In this document: positions 44,724-55,088 of the stretch, in pieces
How positions within the stretch are numbered: position 1 is the stretch's first letter
Layout: every line of letters begins with the position of its first letter
Assembly: GCF_963681195.1 (NCBI RefSeq)
Contig: NZ_OY808997.1
Coordinates: 2,728,001-2,792,000 of the forward strand
Length of the DNA: 64,000 nucleotides
Source: Vibrio sp. 16
GTDB taxonomy: Bacteria; Pseudomonadota; Gammaproteobacteria; Enterobacterales; Vibrionaceae
Direction: 5' to 3'
Made by a program: the position numbers and the translations under genes
The notes under the pieces: generated by a model
What the model was told of the DNA's origin: nothing
What the model saw: only the letters and a program-made list of their open reading frames with translations
Databases searched by the model: none

Positions 44724-45938
44724 ATGACTGTAGAAAATAATGTAGAACGCGGTTTGTTTGATGAGGTAATGGTACCTTGTTATAACCCAATGGAAATGAT
44801 TCCAGTGAAAGGCGAGGGTGCTCGCGTTTGGGATCAGCAAGGTAAAGAGTACATCGACTTTGCTGGTGGTATCGCCGTGAGCTGTCTAGGTCATTGTCAT
44901 CCAGCAATGGTGAATGCATTAACAGAGCAAGGCCAAAAGTTGTGGCACCTCAGTAACGTGATGACTAACGAGCCAGCGCTGCGTCTAGCGAAAAAGCTGA
45001 CCGGCGTGAGCTTTGCAGAAAAAGTGTTCTTTGCTAACTCGGGCGCTGAAGCGAACGAAGCTGCTCTTAAGCTGGCGCGTCGTTACGCTGCTGATAAGTT
45101 TGGTCCAGAGAAATCTGAAATCATCGCGTTTACACAAGGTTTCCACGGCCGTACCTTCTTTACGGTCACTGTCGGCGGTCAAGCTGCATACTCTGATGGC
45201 TTTGGTCCTAAGCCAGGTGACGTGACGCACCTACCATACAATGATGTTGAAGCGCTACGTGAGCATATCTCAGATCGCACGTGTGCCATCATGATGGAAC
45301 CGCTTCAAGGTGAAGGCGGCATCATCTCTCCAACAGACGAATTTGTTCAAACTGTTCGTGAACTGTGTGACAAACACAATGCACTGCTGATTTTTGATGA
45401 AGTTCAAACCGGTAACGGTCGTACTGGTCATTTTTATGCTTACCAAGGTCTGGGTGTGACGCCTGACATTCTAAGCACTGCGAAATCTTTAGGCGGTGGT
45501 TTCCCTATTGGCGCAATGCTAACGACTACAGAGCTATCTAAGCACCTAAAAGTGGGTACTCACGGTTCGACTTACGGCGGTAACCCTCTGGCGTGTGCTG
45601 TGGCAGAAGCGGTGGTTGACGTCGTGAGCAACCCAGAAACTCTTTCTGGCGTTGCTGAGCGTGAAGCGCTGTTCCGTGATGGCTTGGCGAAGTTGAATGA
45701 TAAATACCAAGTTTTTGCCGAGGTTCGTGGCAAAGGGTTATTACTCGGTGCTGCACTTAATGATGAGTGGCAGGGCCGTGCTCGCGATGTTTTGGTCGCA
45801 GCAGGTAAAGAAGGATTAATGGTACTAGTTGCGGGTGCAAACGTAGTGCGTTTCACGCCGTCACTTGTCATTAGTAAAGAAGAAATCGAAGAAGGATTAG
45901 CACGCCTGGATAAAGCATTAGCGTCGCTAACACAATAA
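44724..45938 (+). CDS. argD: Acetylornithine/succinylornithine aminotransferase
   Basis: PLP-dependent class III transaminase of 404 residues, used for acetylornithine in arginine synthesis and succinylornithine in arginine degradation (AstC). Visible motifs are [43 protein letters not shown], and the PLP lysine in [16 protein letters not shown]. The gene is followed by astA and astD, so a dual biosynthetic and catabolic role is likely, as in other Vibrio with a single copy. Confidence 0.95.
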   Translation: MTVENNVERGLFDEVMVPCYNPMEMIPVKGEGARVWDQQGKEYIDFAGGIAVSCLGHCHPAMVNALTEQGQKLWHLSNVMTNEPALRLAKKLTGVSFAEKVFFANSGAEANEAALKLARRYAADKFGPEKSEIIAFTQGFHGRTFFTVTVGGQAAYSDGFGPKPGDVTHLPYNDVEALREHISDRTCAIMMEPLQGEGGIISPTDEFVQTVRELCDKHNALLIFDEVQTGNGRTGHFYAYQGLGVTPDILSTAKSLGGGFPIGAMLTTTELSKHLKVGTHGSTYGGNPLACAVAEAVVDVVSNPETLSGVAEREALFRDGLAKLNDKYQVFAEVRGKGLLLGAALNDEWQGRARDVLVAAGKEGLMVLVAGANVVRFTPSLVISKEEIEEGLARLDKALASLTQ

Positions 45939-46048
45939 TTAAAACATCTAACTGAGCTAAGTCATCATGCTTAGCTCGACTATCGAGACCACCAGTTGTT
46001 CTTCAAAATAGCTGGTGGTGTTGGTATGAGCATCAGGAGGGAGTATCG

Positions 46049-47068
46049 ATGCTAGTTGTTCGCCCTATCGCAATGTCGGATTACGACGCACTACACACTT
46101 GCGCCGTAGAATCGGGTCACGGATTTACATCTCTACCAGTTAACGAACAATTGTTAACCAATCGAATTACTCATTCAGAGTACAGTTTTACCAAGCCAGA
46201 TGTTACTAAGCCCGGTGATGAAGGTTACCTAATGGTCGGTTTTGATAGTGAAACTGGCGAAGTAGCGGGTTGTACCGGAATTGAAGCTTCAATTGGCTGG
46301 GATGTGCCTTTTTACTCTTACCATATCAGTACGATTGTTCATTCTTCAGCAAAGCTGGGCGTTAACAATGTCGTTAAGTTACTGACATTTGGTAACAACT
46401 ACACCGGATGTAGTGAGATTTGTACGCTGTTTCTAAGACCAACATTCCGTGGCGGTTTGAATGGTCGTTTGATGTCGAAGTGTCGTTTCTTGATGATGGC
46501 TGAACACCCACATCGCTTCTCTAAAACTGTCTTTGCTGAGATGCGTGGTGTGTCTGACGAAGAAGGTAATTCGCCATTCTGGCAGTGGCTGCAAGAGCAT
46601 TTCTTCTCGATCGATTTCACCATGGCTGACTACCTAACAGGTATCGGTAAGAAAGGCTTTATTGCCGACCTTATGCCTAAGTTGCCCATCTACATCAACC
46701 TACTGAGCAAAGAAGCACAAGCGGTAATTGGTGAAGTGCACGAGAACACACGCCCAGCGCTGCGCTTACTTGAAAAGGAAGGTTTCACTTGCCGTAACTA
46801 CGTCGATATTTTCGATGGTGGCCCAACGGTTGAATGTGATGTGCGTAATATTGAATCGGTACGTCACTCGTTCCGAGCCAAAGTGACCATCGCGGAGCAT
46901 TCAAGCGCGAACGATTACTTGATTTCTAATACGTCTTTTGAAAATTTCCGCGCGACAGCGGCAAAAGCGTCCTATGACCGAGAGACCGAATCCGTGATTC
47001 TTTCTCCTGAGGTAGCGGATGCACTCAAAGTAAGCGAAGGCGAATTCGTTCGAATGTTGGCTCAGTAA
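46049..47068 (+). CDS. astA: Arginine N-succinyltransferase
   Basis: Transfers succinyl from succinyl-CoA to arginine, the first step of the AST arginine degradation pathway. The 339-residue protein has the family N-terminal [22 protein letters not shown] and conserved blocks such as [22 protein letters not shown] and [21 protein letters not shown]. The gap of 110 bases to argD has no clear terminator, and it ends 34 bases before astD, so the three genes probably form an operon. Confidence 0.96.
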   Translation: MLVVRPIAMSDYDALHTCAVESGHGFTSLPVNEQLLTNRITHSEYSFTKPDVTKPGDEGYLMVGFDSETGEVAGCTGIEASIGWDVPFYSYHISTIVHSSAKLGVNNVVKLLTFGNNYTGCSEICTLFLRPTFRGGLNGRLMSKCRFLMMAEHPHRFSKTVFAEMRGVSDEEGNSPFWQWLQEHFFSIDFTMADYLTGIGKKGFIADLMPKLPIYINLLSKEAQAVIGEVHENTRPALRLLEKEGFTCRNYVDIFDGGPTVECDVRNIESVRHSFRAKVTIAEHSSANDYLISNTSFENFRATAAKASYDRETESVILSPEVADALKVSEGEFVRMLAQ

Positions 47069-47102
47069 GCCTGAATGTATAAAGAATTTGAAGGAAGAAG
47101 TT

Positions 47103-48560
47103 ATGACACATTGGATTGCAGGTGAATGGGTTGCGGGACAAGGCGAGCCGATGAGTTCGCAAAGCCCGTACAACAACGAAGTGATTTGGCAAGGCGACAG
47201 TGCAACGCCTGAACAAGTCGAGCAAGCGGTATCGGCGGCACGCAGTGCGTTTCTCGGTTGGAAGAAAATGAGCTTTGCAGAGCGCGAGGCGATTGTTTTG
47301 GCCTTTGCCGAAAAAGTGAAAGAGAACAGCGAGCAGATTGCGGAAATCATTGCCAAAGAAACGGGCAAGCCAATCTGGGAAACGCGTACAGAAGCGGCAG
47401 CAATGGCCGGTAAAATTGCTATTTCGATTCGCGCATACCATGATCGCACCGGTGAAGCGCAGCGCGAAGCAGCAGGCAACCAGATTGTTCTACGTCATCG
47501 CCCACTGGGTGTGATGGCGGTATTTGGTCCGTATAACTTCCCGGGTCATTTGCCAAATGGTCACATCGTGCCAGCCCTTTTGGCCGGTAACACAGTGGTA
47601 TTCAAACCATCAGAGCAAACGCCACTAACCGGTGAGTTTGCGATGAAACTGTGGGATCAAGTTGGTCTACCAAAGGGCGTGATTAACCTAGTTCAAGGTG
47701 CCAAAGAGACGGGAATAGCGCTCGCTGATTCGAAAGGTCTTGATGGCGTACTATTCACGGGTAGTGCAAACACCGGACACATTCTGCACAAGCAGTTTGC
47801 AGGACAACCTGGCAAGATGCTGGCTTTAGAGATGGGCGGCAACAACCCGATGGTTATCTCTGAGAGCTATGGTGACCTTGATGCGACGGTTTATACCATT
47901 ATTCAGTCGGCATTCATCAGTGCAGGGCAGCGTTGTACCTGTGCGCGTCGCTTGTATGTGCCTGTAGGTGATAAAGGTGACCTATTAGTGAGCAAACTGG
48001 TGGAAGCGACTAACAAGATCCGTGTCGACCAGCCATTTGCAGAGCCTGCTCCGTTTATGGGGCCTCAAATTTCAAAAGCTGCCGCTGACTTTATCCTTGC
48101 TGCGCAAGCGAATCTGCAAAAGCTTGGCGGTGAGAGTCTAATCGAGGCGAAAGCGGGTGAGGCGGCATTTGTTACACCGGGTATCATTGATGTCACTGCG
48201 ATTGCAGAGCTGCCAGATGAAGAGTACTTCGGCCCGTTGCTGCAAGTCGTTCGCTACCAAGGCTTGGAAAAAGCGGTGGAACTGGCTAACGACACACGCT
48301 TTGGCTTATCGGCTGGCCTAGTGTCTACCGATGACAGCGAGTGGGAGTACTTTGTTGACCATATCCGTGCGGGTATCGTAAACCGCAACCGTCAGCTCAC
48401 TGGCGCGAGTGGTGATGCACCATTTGGCGGTCCAGGCGCATCGGGTAATTTACGTCCAAGCGCTTACTATGCCGCAGACTATTGTGCTTACCCAATGGCT
48501 TCGATGGAAGGCAGCGAAACATTGCTGCCTGCTACGTTAAGCCCAGGGTTAGATCTATAA
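47103..48560 (+). CDS. astD: Succinylglutamate-semialdehyde dehydrogenase
   Basis: NAD-dependent aldehyde dehydrogenase that oxidises succinylglutamate semialdehyde in the AST pathway. 485 residues with the family motifs [26 protein letters not shown], the catalytic glutamate in ALEMGGNNP and the catalytic cysteine in [13 protein letters not shown]. The start [10 protein letters not shown] at 47103 has AAGGAAG before it; the open frame begins at 47088. The last residues of the pathway, AstB and AstE, are not encoded in this window. Confidence 0.95.
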   Translation: MTHWIAGEWVAGQGEPMSSQSPYNNEVIWQGDSATPEQVEQAVSAARSAFLGWKKMSFAEREAIVLAFAEKVKENSEQIAEIIAKETGKPIWETRTEAAAMAGKIAISIRAYHDRTGEAQREAAGNQIVLRHRPLGVMAVFGPYNFPGHLPNGHIVPALLAGNTVVFKPSEQTPLTGEFAMKLWDQVGLPKGVINLVQGAKETGIALADSKGLDGVLFTGSANTGHILHKQFAGQPGKMLALEMGGNNPMVISESYGDLDATVYTIIQSAFISAGQRCTCARRLYVPVGDKGDLLVSKLVEATNKIRVDQPFAEPAPFMGPQISKAAADFILAAQANLQKLGGESLIEAKAGEAAFVTPGIIDVTAIAELPDEEYFGPLLQVVRYQGLEKAVELANDTRFGLSAGLVSTDDSEWEYFVDHIRAGIVNRNRQLTGASGDAPFGGPGASGNLRPSAYYAADYCAYPMASMEGSETLLPATLSPGLDL

Positions 48561-48590
48561 CCATAATAAACCACTAAGGTTTCCCTTATT

Positions 48591-48682
48591 GCCTTTCTCA
48601 GCCGAAAGGCACTTTAAACGTCACAGGTTGAAGGCTACCTAATCAGATTTTCTGGACACATTTTGGTTAGGTGGCCTCTTTT
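48591..48682 (+). terminator. Two successive hairpins after astD
   Basis: First GCCTTTC/GAAAGGC (48591-48610), without a U-tract. Then a 10-bp stem GGCTACCTAA/TTAGGTGGCC (48633-48676, one G-T pair, 24-base loop) followed by TCTTTTAT. The second is the more likely terminator of the ast operon. Confidence 0.55.
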
Positions 48683-48746
48683 ATATCGAAAAACAATACT
48701 AATAAAGCTCTCTTTAACGTAAACAACCCCGATACAAGGAGGCGTT

Positions 48747-49538
48747 ATGACGCCAGATGTTTTGTTCCAACCGTTATGGAATGACTATATTCAACGCTTA
48801 TGTCCCTCTGCTGAAAAAGTGCATCAACTTCTGCAAGAAGACGAAGCATTGATCAACGACCATATTGCTTTGCGCACCTTCAATGTTGAGCCGTTAGGCA
48901 TTGCGACGCTGGCTCAACCATTCCTTGATGCTGGTTACACCCCTTGTGGTGACTATGTGTTTGAGAGCAAAAAGTTAGTCGCCAAGCATTTTGAACATCC
49001 AGATCCAACGCAACCGAAAGTATTCATCAGTGAACTCAAAGTCGATGAGTGTTCAGCCGAGTTGCAGGCTATCGTGGCTAAACTGGTTGAGCAGGTAGAC
49101 GCCTCTCAATTGCAAAGCCCAGAGTTTTTGTATGGCGGACGTTTGTGGGATCTTAGCTACGCTGATTTCCAGACGTTGGCAAAAGAGAGTGAATACGCTT
49201 CTTGGTTAGCTGCCCATGGTTATGGTGCAAACCACTTTACTGTGAGCGTTAATCAGTTAAATGCGTTTAACGAAGTGGTTGATGTGAACAACCATCTGCG
49301 TGATGCAGGCTTTACCATCAATGAGTTTGGTGGTGAGGTGAAAGGATCTCCTGATGTGTTGCTCGAACAGTCATCCACTATGGCAGACAAAGTCCCCGTG
49401 CAATTTACTGAAGGCACAGAGATTATCCCGGGTGGTTTCTATGAGTTTGCCAAGCGTTATCCAATGAGCAACGGCGAGCTCTATCCAGGGTTTGTTGCGG
49501 CGTCTGCTGATAAGATTTTTGAAAGCACCAATGGGTAA
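48747..49538 (+). CDS. DUF1338 protein, HglS-like metal-dependent oxygenase family
   Basis: 263-residue protein of the DUF1338 family. The best-known member, HglS, is a 2-oxoadipate dioxygenase/decarboxylase in lysine catabolism. Candidate metal ligands fit the expected His-His-Glu pattern: His39 in NDHIALRTF, His163 in GANHFTVSV and Glu233 in GGFYEFAKRY. It is shorter than the roughly 450-residue HglS group, and belongs to the short form found beside amino acid catabolic genes. It lies 186 bases after astD behind a terminator. The substrate is unknown and lysine catabolism should not be assumed. Confidence 0.75.
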   Translation: MTPDVLFQPLWNDYIQRLCPSAEKVHQLLQEDEALINDHIALRTFNVEPLGIATLAQPFLDAGYTPCGDYVFESKKLVAKHFEHPDPTQPKVFISELKVDECSAELQAIVAKLVEQVDASQLQSPEFLYGGRLWDLSYADFQTLAKESEYASWLAAHGYGANHFTVSVNQLNAFNEVVDVNNHLRDAGFTINEFGGEVKGSPDVLLEQSSTMADKVPVQFTEGTEIIPGGFYEFAKRYPMSNGELYPGFVAASADKIFESTNG

Positions 49539-49576
49539 GTTAGAACAGGGATTACCTAGTTTGTATTGCTCATAAA

Positions 49577-49604
49577 CAAAAAGCCACCCAATGGGTGGCT
49601 TTTA
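49577..49604. terminator. Bidirectional terminator between the DUF1338 gene and crp
   Basis: AAGCCACCC/GGGTGGCTT with a very short AAT loop and A- and T-runs on the flanks, between convergent genes. Confidence 0.9.
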
Positions 49605-49625
49605 AAATTCAGCAGTTAATCGAGA

Positions 49626-50258
49626 TTAACGAGTACCGTAAACAACGATTGTCTTACCGTGAGCAGAGATTAGGTTCTGCTCTTCTAGCATCTTCAAGAT
49701 ACGACCTACTGTCTCACGAGAACAGCCAACGATTTGACCGATTTCTTGACGAGTGATCTTGATTTGCATGCCGTCTGGGTGAGTCATCGCATCTGGTTGC
49801 TTCGCTAGGTTTAGTAGCGTTTGCGCGATACGGCCAGTAACGTCTAAGAACGCAAGGTCGCCCACTTTTTGGCTTGTCACTTGAAGGCGGCTTGCCATTT
49901 GCGCTGAAAGGCGCATTAGGATATCTGGGTTTACTTGAATTAGCTGACGGAACTTCTTGAATGAAATTTCTGCTACTTCACAAGGAGATTTAGCACGAAC
50001 CCATGCGGTACGCTCTTGGTCTTCTTCGAATAGACCAAGTTCACCGATAAAGTCACCTTGGTTTAGGTAAGAAAGGATCATTTCCTTACCTTCTTCGTCT
50101 TTAATAAGAACCGCAACTGAACCTTTAACGATGTAGTACAACGTCTCAGCTTTCTCGCCCGCGTGAATTAGCGTGCTTTTTGATGGGTACTTATGAATAT
50201 GACAGTGTGAAAGGAACCACTCTAATGTTGGGTCGGTTTGAGGTTTACCTAGAACCAT
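49626..50258 (-). CDS. crp: cAMP receptor protein
   Basis: Global regulator that binds DNA with cAMP. 210 residues: the cAMP-binding beta roll with [15 protein letters not shown] and the [14 protein letters not shown] phosphate-binding loop, then the helix-turn-helix [19 protein letters not shown] near residue 170. It is almost identical to E. coli CRP in these motifs. It stands alone, with a convergent terminator downstream and a 241-base upstream region that contains a CRP-like site. Confidence 0.98.
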   Translation of the reverse strand: MVLGKPQTDPTLEWFLSHCHIHKYPSKSTLIHAGEKAETLYYIVKGSVAVLIKDEEGKEMILSYLNQGDFIGELGLFEEDQERTAWVRAKSPCEVAEISFKKFRQLIQVNPDILMRLSAQMASRLQVTSQKVGDLAFLDVTGRIAQTLLNLAKQPDAMTHPDGMQIKITRQEIGQIVGCSRETVGRILKMLEEQNLISAHGKTIVVYGTR

Positions 50259-50450
50259 AATATCTCACTTCCTCTGCAGGGTACGCTTGCCGCTTTCCAT
50301 GTTTTAGCTAAGCCTTAAATAGGCTTACTAGGATAAGAGCACTTTACAAATGCTGCAAGCCAACTTGTGTTTCGGTTACAAATAGTATCCTTTTTCGAAA
50401 ACGATTTCTTGATTTTAATCGGGTCCTACTTGGGTTTTGCTACGCAAAAC

Positions 50451-50466
50451 TGTGCACATGATCACG
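50451..50466. promoter_or_regulatory. CRP-like site upstream of crp
   Basis: TGTGC-ACATGA-TCACG fits the CRP consensus TGTGA-N6-TCACA with one mismatch in each arm. It is about 195 bases upstream of the crp start codon, a distance that suits the autoregulation known in E. coli. Confidence 0.5.
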
Positions 50467-50499
50467 GTATGAAAAGTAATCGTGTTCTAGCCGTGAGTT

Positions 50500-51369
50500 C
50501 TAGCCAATTTTTCCTGTTTCGATGAGTTGCTGAAGGATAGGACGAACGATCAATTCCATCGCAAAACTCATCTTGCCACCAGGCACGACTATGGTGTTAT
50601 GTCGCGACATAAATGAACCATCAATCATTGCCAGTAAGTATGGGAAATCGACGTTCTTAATTCCGCGCAAGCGAATGACCACGAAACTCTCATCCAAGCT
50701 CGGGATGCCTTTTGCATTTAAAGGATTGGATGTATCGACGGTCGGCACTCGTTGAAAGTTAATGTGGGTGCGCGAAAACTGTGGGGTGATGTAGTTGAGG
50801 TAGTCGTCCATCGAACGAACAATCGAATCCATCACCGCTTCACGAGAGTGACCTCGATCGCGTGTGTCTCGAACAAACTTTTGAATCCACTCTAAGTTCA
50901 CGATTGGAACCATGCCAATCAAGAAGTCCACATGCTGGGCAACGTTAACATCGCCATCGACGACGCCGCCATGCAACCCTTCGTAGAAAAGAACGTCGGA
51001 GTTCTCTGGCAAGTCTTGCCAAGGGGTGAAGGTGCCAGGCATTTGGTTGTATGGCACTGCCTCGTCAAAGGTGTGCAGGTAGCGGCGAACTTGCCCTGTA
51101 CCTTCATGGCCATATTTACGAAAGAACTCTGCTAGCGCAGGAAAGTCGTTAGCTTGTGGGCCAAAGTAACTAATATGGCGGCCTTGCTCGCGCGCCTTAC
51201 GGATCTCCACATCCATTTCTGGTCGTGTGAAGCGATGGAAGCTGTCGCCTTCAACCCATGCGGGTTTGACGTTCATCATATTGAACATCTTACGGAAAGC
51301 TTCTGAAGTAGTGGTAGTACCGGCGCCAGAAGAACCGGTAACGGCAATAATTGGATGTTTTGCTGACAT
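50500..51369 (-). CDS. prkB: Phosphoribulokinase-family protein PrkB
   Basis: 289-residue P-loop kinase related to phosphoribulokinase. The Walker A sequence VTGSSGAGTTTTSEAF is near residue 10, and the substrate region GDSFHRFTRPEMD near 43 resembles the uridine kinase/PRK superfamily. The E. coli homologue has the same length, and no Calvin cycle is implied by its presence. Its true substrate in non-autotrophs is unknown. It is upstream of crp on the same strand, an order conserved in gammaproteobacteria. Confidence 0.88.
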   Translation of the reverse strand: MSAKHPIIAVTGSSGAGTTTTSEAFRKMFNMMNVKPAWVEGDSFHRFTRPEMDVEIRKAREQGRHISYFGPQANDFPALAEFFRKYGHEGTGQVRRYLHTFDEAVPYNQMPGTFTPWQDLPENSDVLFYEGLHGGVVDGDVNVAQHVDFLIGMVPIVNLEWIQKFVRDTRDRGHSREAVMDSIVRSMDDYLNYITPQFSRTHINFQRVPTVDTSNPLNAKGIPSLDESFVVIRLRGIKNVDFPYLLAMIDGSFMSRHNTIVVPGGKMSFAMELIVRPILQQLIETGKIG

Positions 51370-51451
51370 GACAAACCTTGTCGTTGAATACGTTCCTGTA
51401 ATCGGAGTTCACTATAGCACGCTTTAGTAAACCGTCATTGTATGCAGTTCT

Positions 51452-51664
51452 CTAAAATTTGTTTTTGAGTTGAATGTCGACGGTTTCATGTAACTCGGAG
51501 AAAACCACGACCGCATCACCCGACTCGAGCTGTTTCTTAATTTGGTCAATCTTGCTTTGCAGTGACACCTCTACCGCTCCGTAGTCGGTTCCTTCCCTAA
51601 GGACAAACTCACGAATCAAGTTTTCTAATGTCTCTGGTGCAATGTCTTGCCAAGGAACAATCAT
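51452..51664 (-). CDS. yheU: YheU family protein
   Basis: 70-residue protein starting [23 protein letters not shown] is cut short here: the family motif [14 protein letters not shown] is plainly present. YheU proteins have no known function. It is followed by prkB and preceded by yheT on the same strand with 38 bases between, the order seen in E. coli. The ATG at 51664 has AGAGGT upstream. Confidence 0.9.
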   Translation of the reverse strand: MIVPWQDIAPETLENLIREFVLREGTDYGAVEVSLQSKIDQIKKQLESGDAVVVFSELHETVDIQLKNKF

Positions 51665-51702
51665 AAATACCTCTAGATTTTATGTTCGCAGATGAGGCGC
51701 TA

Positions 51703-52680
51703 TTATGCCGGATCGGTGAGACTTTCATAGTAGGCGGGCAGGGCTTCTTCCAGCCAAAACCGCGGTTTGATGGCGCTGCCGGTAACAAAGCCGACATGAC
51801 CGCCTTGATCAAACAGCCGGTAATCGATGTTATCGGGCAGCACATACTTGGGGATCACCGCATCAGTCATAAACGGGTCGTCTTTGGCATGAATGATTTG
51901 CGTCGGGACTTTGATCTCTTTCAGGCGGTGGATGCCCGAACAGCGCTGGTAGTAATCTTCGGCATCTTTAAATCCATGCAGCGGCGCGGTGATTAAGTCG
52001 TCAAACTCGTACAATCGCGTCACCCGTTTGATGCATTGATAAGTTAGCCCTAACTCGCCCTTGAGTAAGTGGTGCTTCTGCAAGGCGCTCTTTTTCAAAG
52101 AGGAGAGTAAGTAGTTTTTGTAGAGCTTAGAAAAGCCTTGTTCAATTCGCTCCGAGCAGGCCGAGAGATCCAATGGCGCGGAGACAATCGTTGCGGCATC
52201 GAGTAGTGGGTCTTGATTATACTTAGCCAAGTAGTTCGCCAGCATATTTCCGCCAAGTGAAATCCCAACGGCAACCTTCTTTTGAGAAGGAAATAGACTA
52301 TTGAGGTACTGCAAAAAGAAACGGGCATCTTCGACTTCACCAGAGTGATAAGCGCGCGCTAACTTGTTCGGCTTACCGCTGCAGCCGCGAAAGTGCATCA
52401 TGACGGAGAGCCAACCTTGTTTGTTAAACGCATCCATCAAGCCATTGGCGTAAGGGCTGTAGAAGCATCCTTCCAGTCCGTGGAACAGAACGAAAATCGG
52501 TTTGCTTTTGGCCGCTGTGGTCTGGTTATCTTCACCCCAAGCGATGTCAAGGAAGTCACCATCGGGGGTATCAAGTGTTTGCCAGATAGGCTCAAACAGC
52601 GCTTTTTTTCGAATTAAGCGCGGAGCTAGGGTTTGAAGGTGGGGATTGGAAAGCCCTTTGGCGGCGACAAACTGAGTCAT
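51703..52680 (-). CDS. yheT: YheT family alpha/beta hydrolase
   Basis: 325-residue predicted hydrolase of the YheT/AB hydrolase 4 group. The oxyanion and nucleophile-elbow region is VAVGISLGGNMLANYLA, giving Ser in GISLGG, with VLFHGLEG near residue 67 and the catalytic aspartate likely in HAKDDPFMTD and histidine in GGHVGFV near the C-terminus. Related enzymes act on esters or thioesters, but the substrate is unknown. It lies in the conserved yheS-TIGR02444-yheT-yheU run. Confidence 0.9.
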   Translation of the reverse strand: MTQFVAAKGLSNPHLQTLAPRLIRKKALFEPIWQTLDTPDGDFLDIAWGEDNQTTAAKSKPIFVLFHGLEGCFYSPYANGLMDAFNKQGWLSVMMHFRGCSGKPNKLARAYHSGEVEDARFFLQYLNSLFPSQKKVAVGISLGGNMLANYLAKYNQDPLLDAATIVSAPLDLSACSERIEQGFSKLYKNYLLSSLKKSALQKHHLLKGELGLTYQCIKRVTRLYEFDDLITAPLHGFKDAEDYYQRCSGIHRLKEIKVPTQIIHAKDDPFMTDAVIPKYVLPDNIDYRLFDQGGHVGFVTGSAIKPRFWLEEALPAYYESLTDPA

Positions 52681-52689
52681 AAACAGTCT

Positions 52690-53169
52690 CTATAGGTTGG
52701 CGATGTTATCAATGGGCTCAGCGAAGGCTGAATAGAGGCGCTCGCCACCAAGTTGACGGCAATACCGAAGCGTAAGTGGCTCGCCGAGATTCTTTTCCAA
52801 TTGAATACTGTTAATGCAATCAACCAGATCAGACTGCTGCTGTTTTTCGAGTTGCAGTTCGAATTGAAGCGATTCTCGATAGACAGTGTCTGGCACTTGG
52901 CTTTTTAGCTTTCGCCTTAACTCGCGGAAATTGAGGAGTAGGGCTTCGGAGCGCCCGAGACACTCCTCAACACGATGCCAATCTTGCTCACCAAAACAGA
53001 CCTGTTGTTCGTCGAGCCATTTGAGCAGCAGTAATAAATTGACGTTACCTTTAAACTGATTTTGCAGAGCTAAGCACGCCTCTTTTACTTCTCGCACACT
53101 GTAGTACTGCAAGCTAAATTGCCACAAGCGCTCAAGTGTTAAAGAAATTTGTGCGTGCTCTGAACTCAT
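52690..53169 (-). CDS. TIGR02444 family protein
   Basis: 159-residue, mainly alpha-helical, cytoplasmic protein. The N-terminal segment LWQFSLQYYSVREVKEACL and NVNLLLLLKWLDEQ fit the TIGR02444 family, which has no known function and is found near yheS. Its start codon overlaps the end of yheS by four bases (53166-53169), so the two are translationally coupled. It lies 10 bases upstream of yheT. Confidence 0.85.
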   Translation of the reverse strand: MSSEHAQISLTLERLWQFSLQYYSVREVKEACLALQNQFKGNVNLLLLLKWLDEQQVCFGEQDWHRVEECLGRSEALLLNFRELRRKLKSQVPDTVYRESLQFELQLEKQQQSDLVDCINSIQLEKNLGEPLTLRYCRQLGGERLYSAFAEPIDNIANL

Positions 53170-55088
53170 TGGCTACTGAACTCCTGCTCCATCTGTTCTA
53201 GCTCTTCTTGGAGAGCCATCCATTCCATTTCAACATCTTCAAGCTCGGCTTTGCTGTTGGCTTGAATGGCGAGTACTTGATTAAGTTTAGCTTTATTTTC
53301 GGCTTCATAAAGTGAGTTATCGGATAATTGCGTTTCCGCTTCCGCTAACGATTCACCCAACTTATCCATTTTTTCTTCTAACTTTGTCAGGTTTTTGCGA
53401 ATTGGCGCGGTTTGCTTGCGAAATTCAGCTTCACGGCGTTTCTGGTCTTTTTTGGCCGCCGCGCTGTTCGCACTCGTTTTCTCTGGTTGCTGAGCTTGGG
53501 CTTCACGTCGCTCCGCTTTTTGTTGCTCTGTTAGCCATTTGTAGTAGTCGTTCAAATCGCCATCAAATGGGGCAACTTGGCGATCATGAACCAGGTAAAG
53601 ATCATCGGTGGTCGCACGCAGTAGGTAGCGGTCGTGCGAGACAATCACCATCGCCCCCTCAAAGGTTTGCAGAGCCATAGTTAGCGCTTGACGCATATCC
53701 AAATCTAGGTGGTTCGTTGGTTCATCGAGCAGCAGCAAGTTCGGTTTTTGCCATACGATTAATGCCAGCACCAGACGTGCTTTCTCGCCACCGGAAAACG
53801 GCGCTACTTTTTCTAGCGCTTTATCGCCTTGGAAGCCAAAACTGCCGAGATAATTACGCAGCTCGAGCTCATTCTTGTCAGGCGCGATCTGCATCATGTG
53901 CTGCAACGGTGTTTCTTCTGGGTGAAGCGTTTCTAGTTGATGCTGAGCAAAGTAGCCAATCTTCACGCCTTGTGAATAGGTTAAGTCGCCCCCTTGAGGA
54001 TTGAGTTCACGAGAAAGCAACTTAATCAGCGTTGATTTACCTGCGCCATTGCGACCAAGTAGACCAATGCGACTGCCAGGTACGAGGTTGAGGCGGATTT
54101 TTTCTAAGATAAGATTATCGCCATAGCCTGCTGATACCTCATCCATCATGATGATAGGGTTTGGCAGCGCATCTGGATCGCGAAATTGGAAGCTGAATGG
54201 GTTATCGAGCTGCGCAGGCAGAACCTTCTCCATTTTCTCTAAGGCTTTGATTCGGCTCTGTGCTTGGCGAGCTTTCGAGGCTTTGTAGCGGAAGCGGTCG
54301 ATGTAGCTTTGCATGTGCGACATCTGCTTTTGTTGCTTCTCAAATTGCGCTTGTTGCAAGATAAGCTTCTGAGCGCGCTGTTCTTCAAATGATGAGTAGT
54401 TGCCGGTGTACTCGTTCAGTAACTGATTCTCGACGTGAATGACACGACCGACAATAGGATCGAGAAAGTCTCGGTCGTGTGAGATAAGCACGAGTGTACC
54501 GGGGTAGTTTTGTAGCCAGCGTTCTAGCCACATCACGGCATCTAAGTCCAAGTGGTTGGTTGGTTCATCAAGAAGCAACAAATCTGAGCGGCAAAGCAGA
54601 GCTTGAGCTAGGTTCAAGCGCATACGCCAGCCCCCCGAGAACTGAGTTAAGTTCCAACTCATTTGCTCTTGGCTAAAGCCTAAACCATCCAATAGTTCCG
54701 CCGCACGAGCGCGGATACTGTACCCCCCGATGGTTTCAATTTGGCCGTGGATTTCGGCAACTAGCGTCCCTTTGTCTTGTTGCTCCGCCTGTGCAAGATC
54801 GGCTTCTAGCTTTCGATATTCACGATCACCATCGATTACGTACTCAATGGCGCTACGCTCGAGAGCAGGAGTTTCTTGAGCGACCCATGCTAGTTCCCAA
54901 TGAGCAGGTTTGCTGAAGTTGCCCGCATCAATAGACAGCTCGTCTTTAATTAATGCAAAAAGCGTCGACTTACCGCAGCCATTTTTTCCGACCAGGCCCA
55001 CTTTGTCGCCGGGATGAATGGTTGCTGAAGCTTGCTCAAGAAGGGGTTTTCCGCCACGTAGTAGCTGTATGCCAGAGAAGGTGATCAT
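53166..55088 (-). CDS. yheS: ABC-F family ATPase YheS
   Basis: 640-residue ABC-F protein with two ATPase domains on one chain and no membrane segment. Both Walker A motifs (GKNGCGKSTLF near 36 and GRNGAGKSTLI near 345), both LSGG-type signatures (FSGGWRMRLNLAQ, FSGGEKARLVLAL) and both Walker B regions (LLLLDEPTNHLD) are intact. A linker with basic helices and a C-terminal coiled coil follow. ABC-F proteins work on the ribosome; YheS helps resolve certain nascent-peptide stalls. It heads the leftward yheS-TIGR02444-yheT-yheU run. Confidence 0.95.
   Translation of the reverse strand: MITFSGIQLLRGGKPLLEQASATIHPGDKVGLVGKNGCGKSTLFALIKDELSIDAGNFSKPAHWELAWVAQETPALERSAIEYVIDGDREYRKLEADLAQAEQQDKGTLVAEIHGQIETIGGYSIRARAAELLDGLGFSQEQMSWNLTQFSGGWRMRLNLAQALLCRSDLLLLDEPTNHLDLDAVMWLERWLQNYPGTLVLISHDRDFLDPIVGRVIHVENQLLNEYTGNYSSFEEQRAQKLILQQAQFEKQQKQMSHMQSYIDRFRYKASKARQAQSRIKALEKMEKVLPAQLDNPFSFQFRDPDALPNPIIMMDEVSAGYGDNLILEKIRLNLVPGSRIGLLGRNGAGKSTLIKLLSRELNPQGGDLTYSQGVKIGYFAQHQLETLHPEETPLQHMMQIAPDKNELELRNYLGSFGFQGDKALEKVAPFSGGEKARLVLALIVWQKPNLLLLDEPTNHLDLDMRQALTMALQTFEGAMVIVSHDRYLLRATTDDLYLVHDRQVAPFDGDLNDYYKWLTEQQKAERREAQAQQPEKTSANSAAAKKDQKRREAEFRKQTAPIRKNLTKLEEKMDKLGESLAEAETQLSDNSLYEAENKAKLNQVLAIQANSKAELEDVEMEWMALQEELEQMEQEFSSQ

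Noticed and set aside
46901..47479. 192-codon frame on the minus strand across the astA-astD junction
   Set aside because: Both genes on the plus strand are well supported. The frame is a low-complexity Ser/Ala shadow with no motif.
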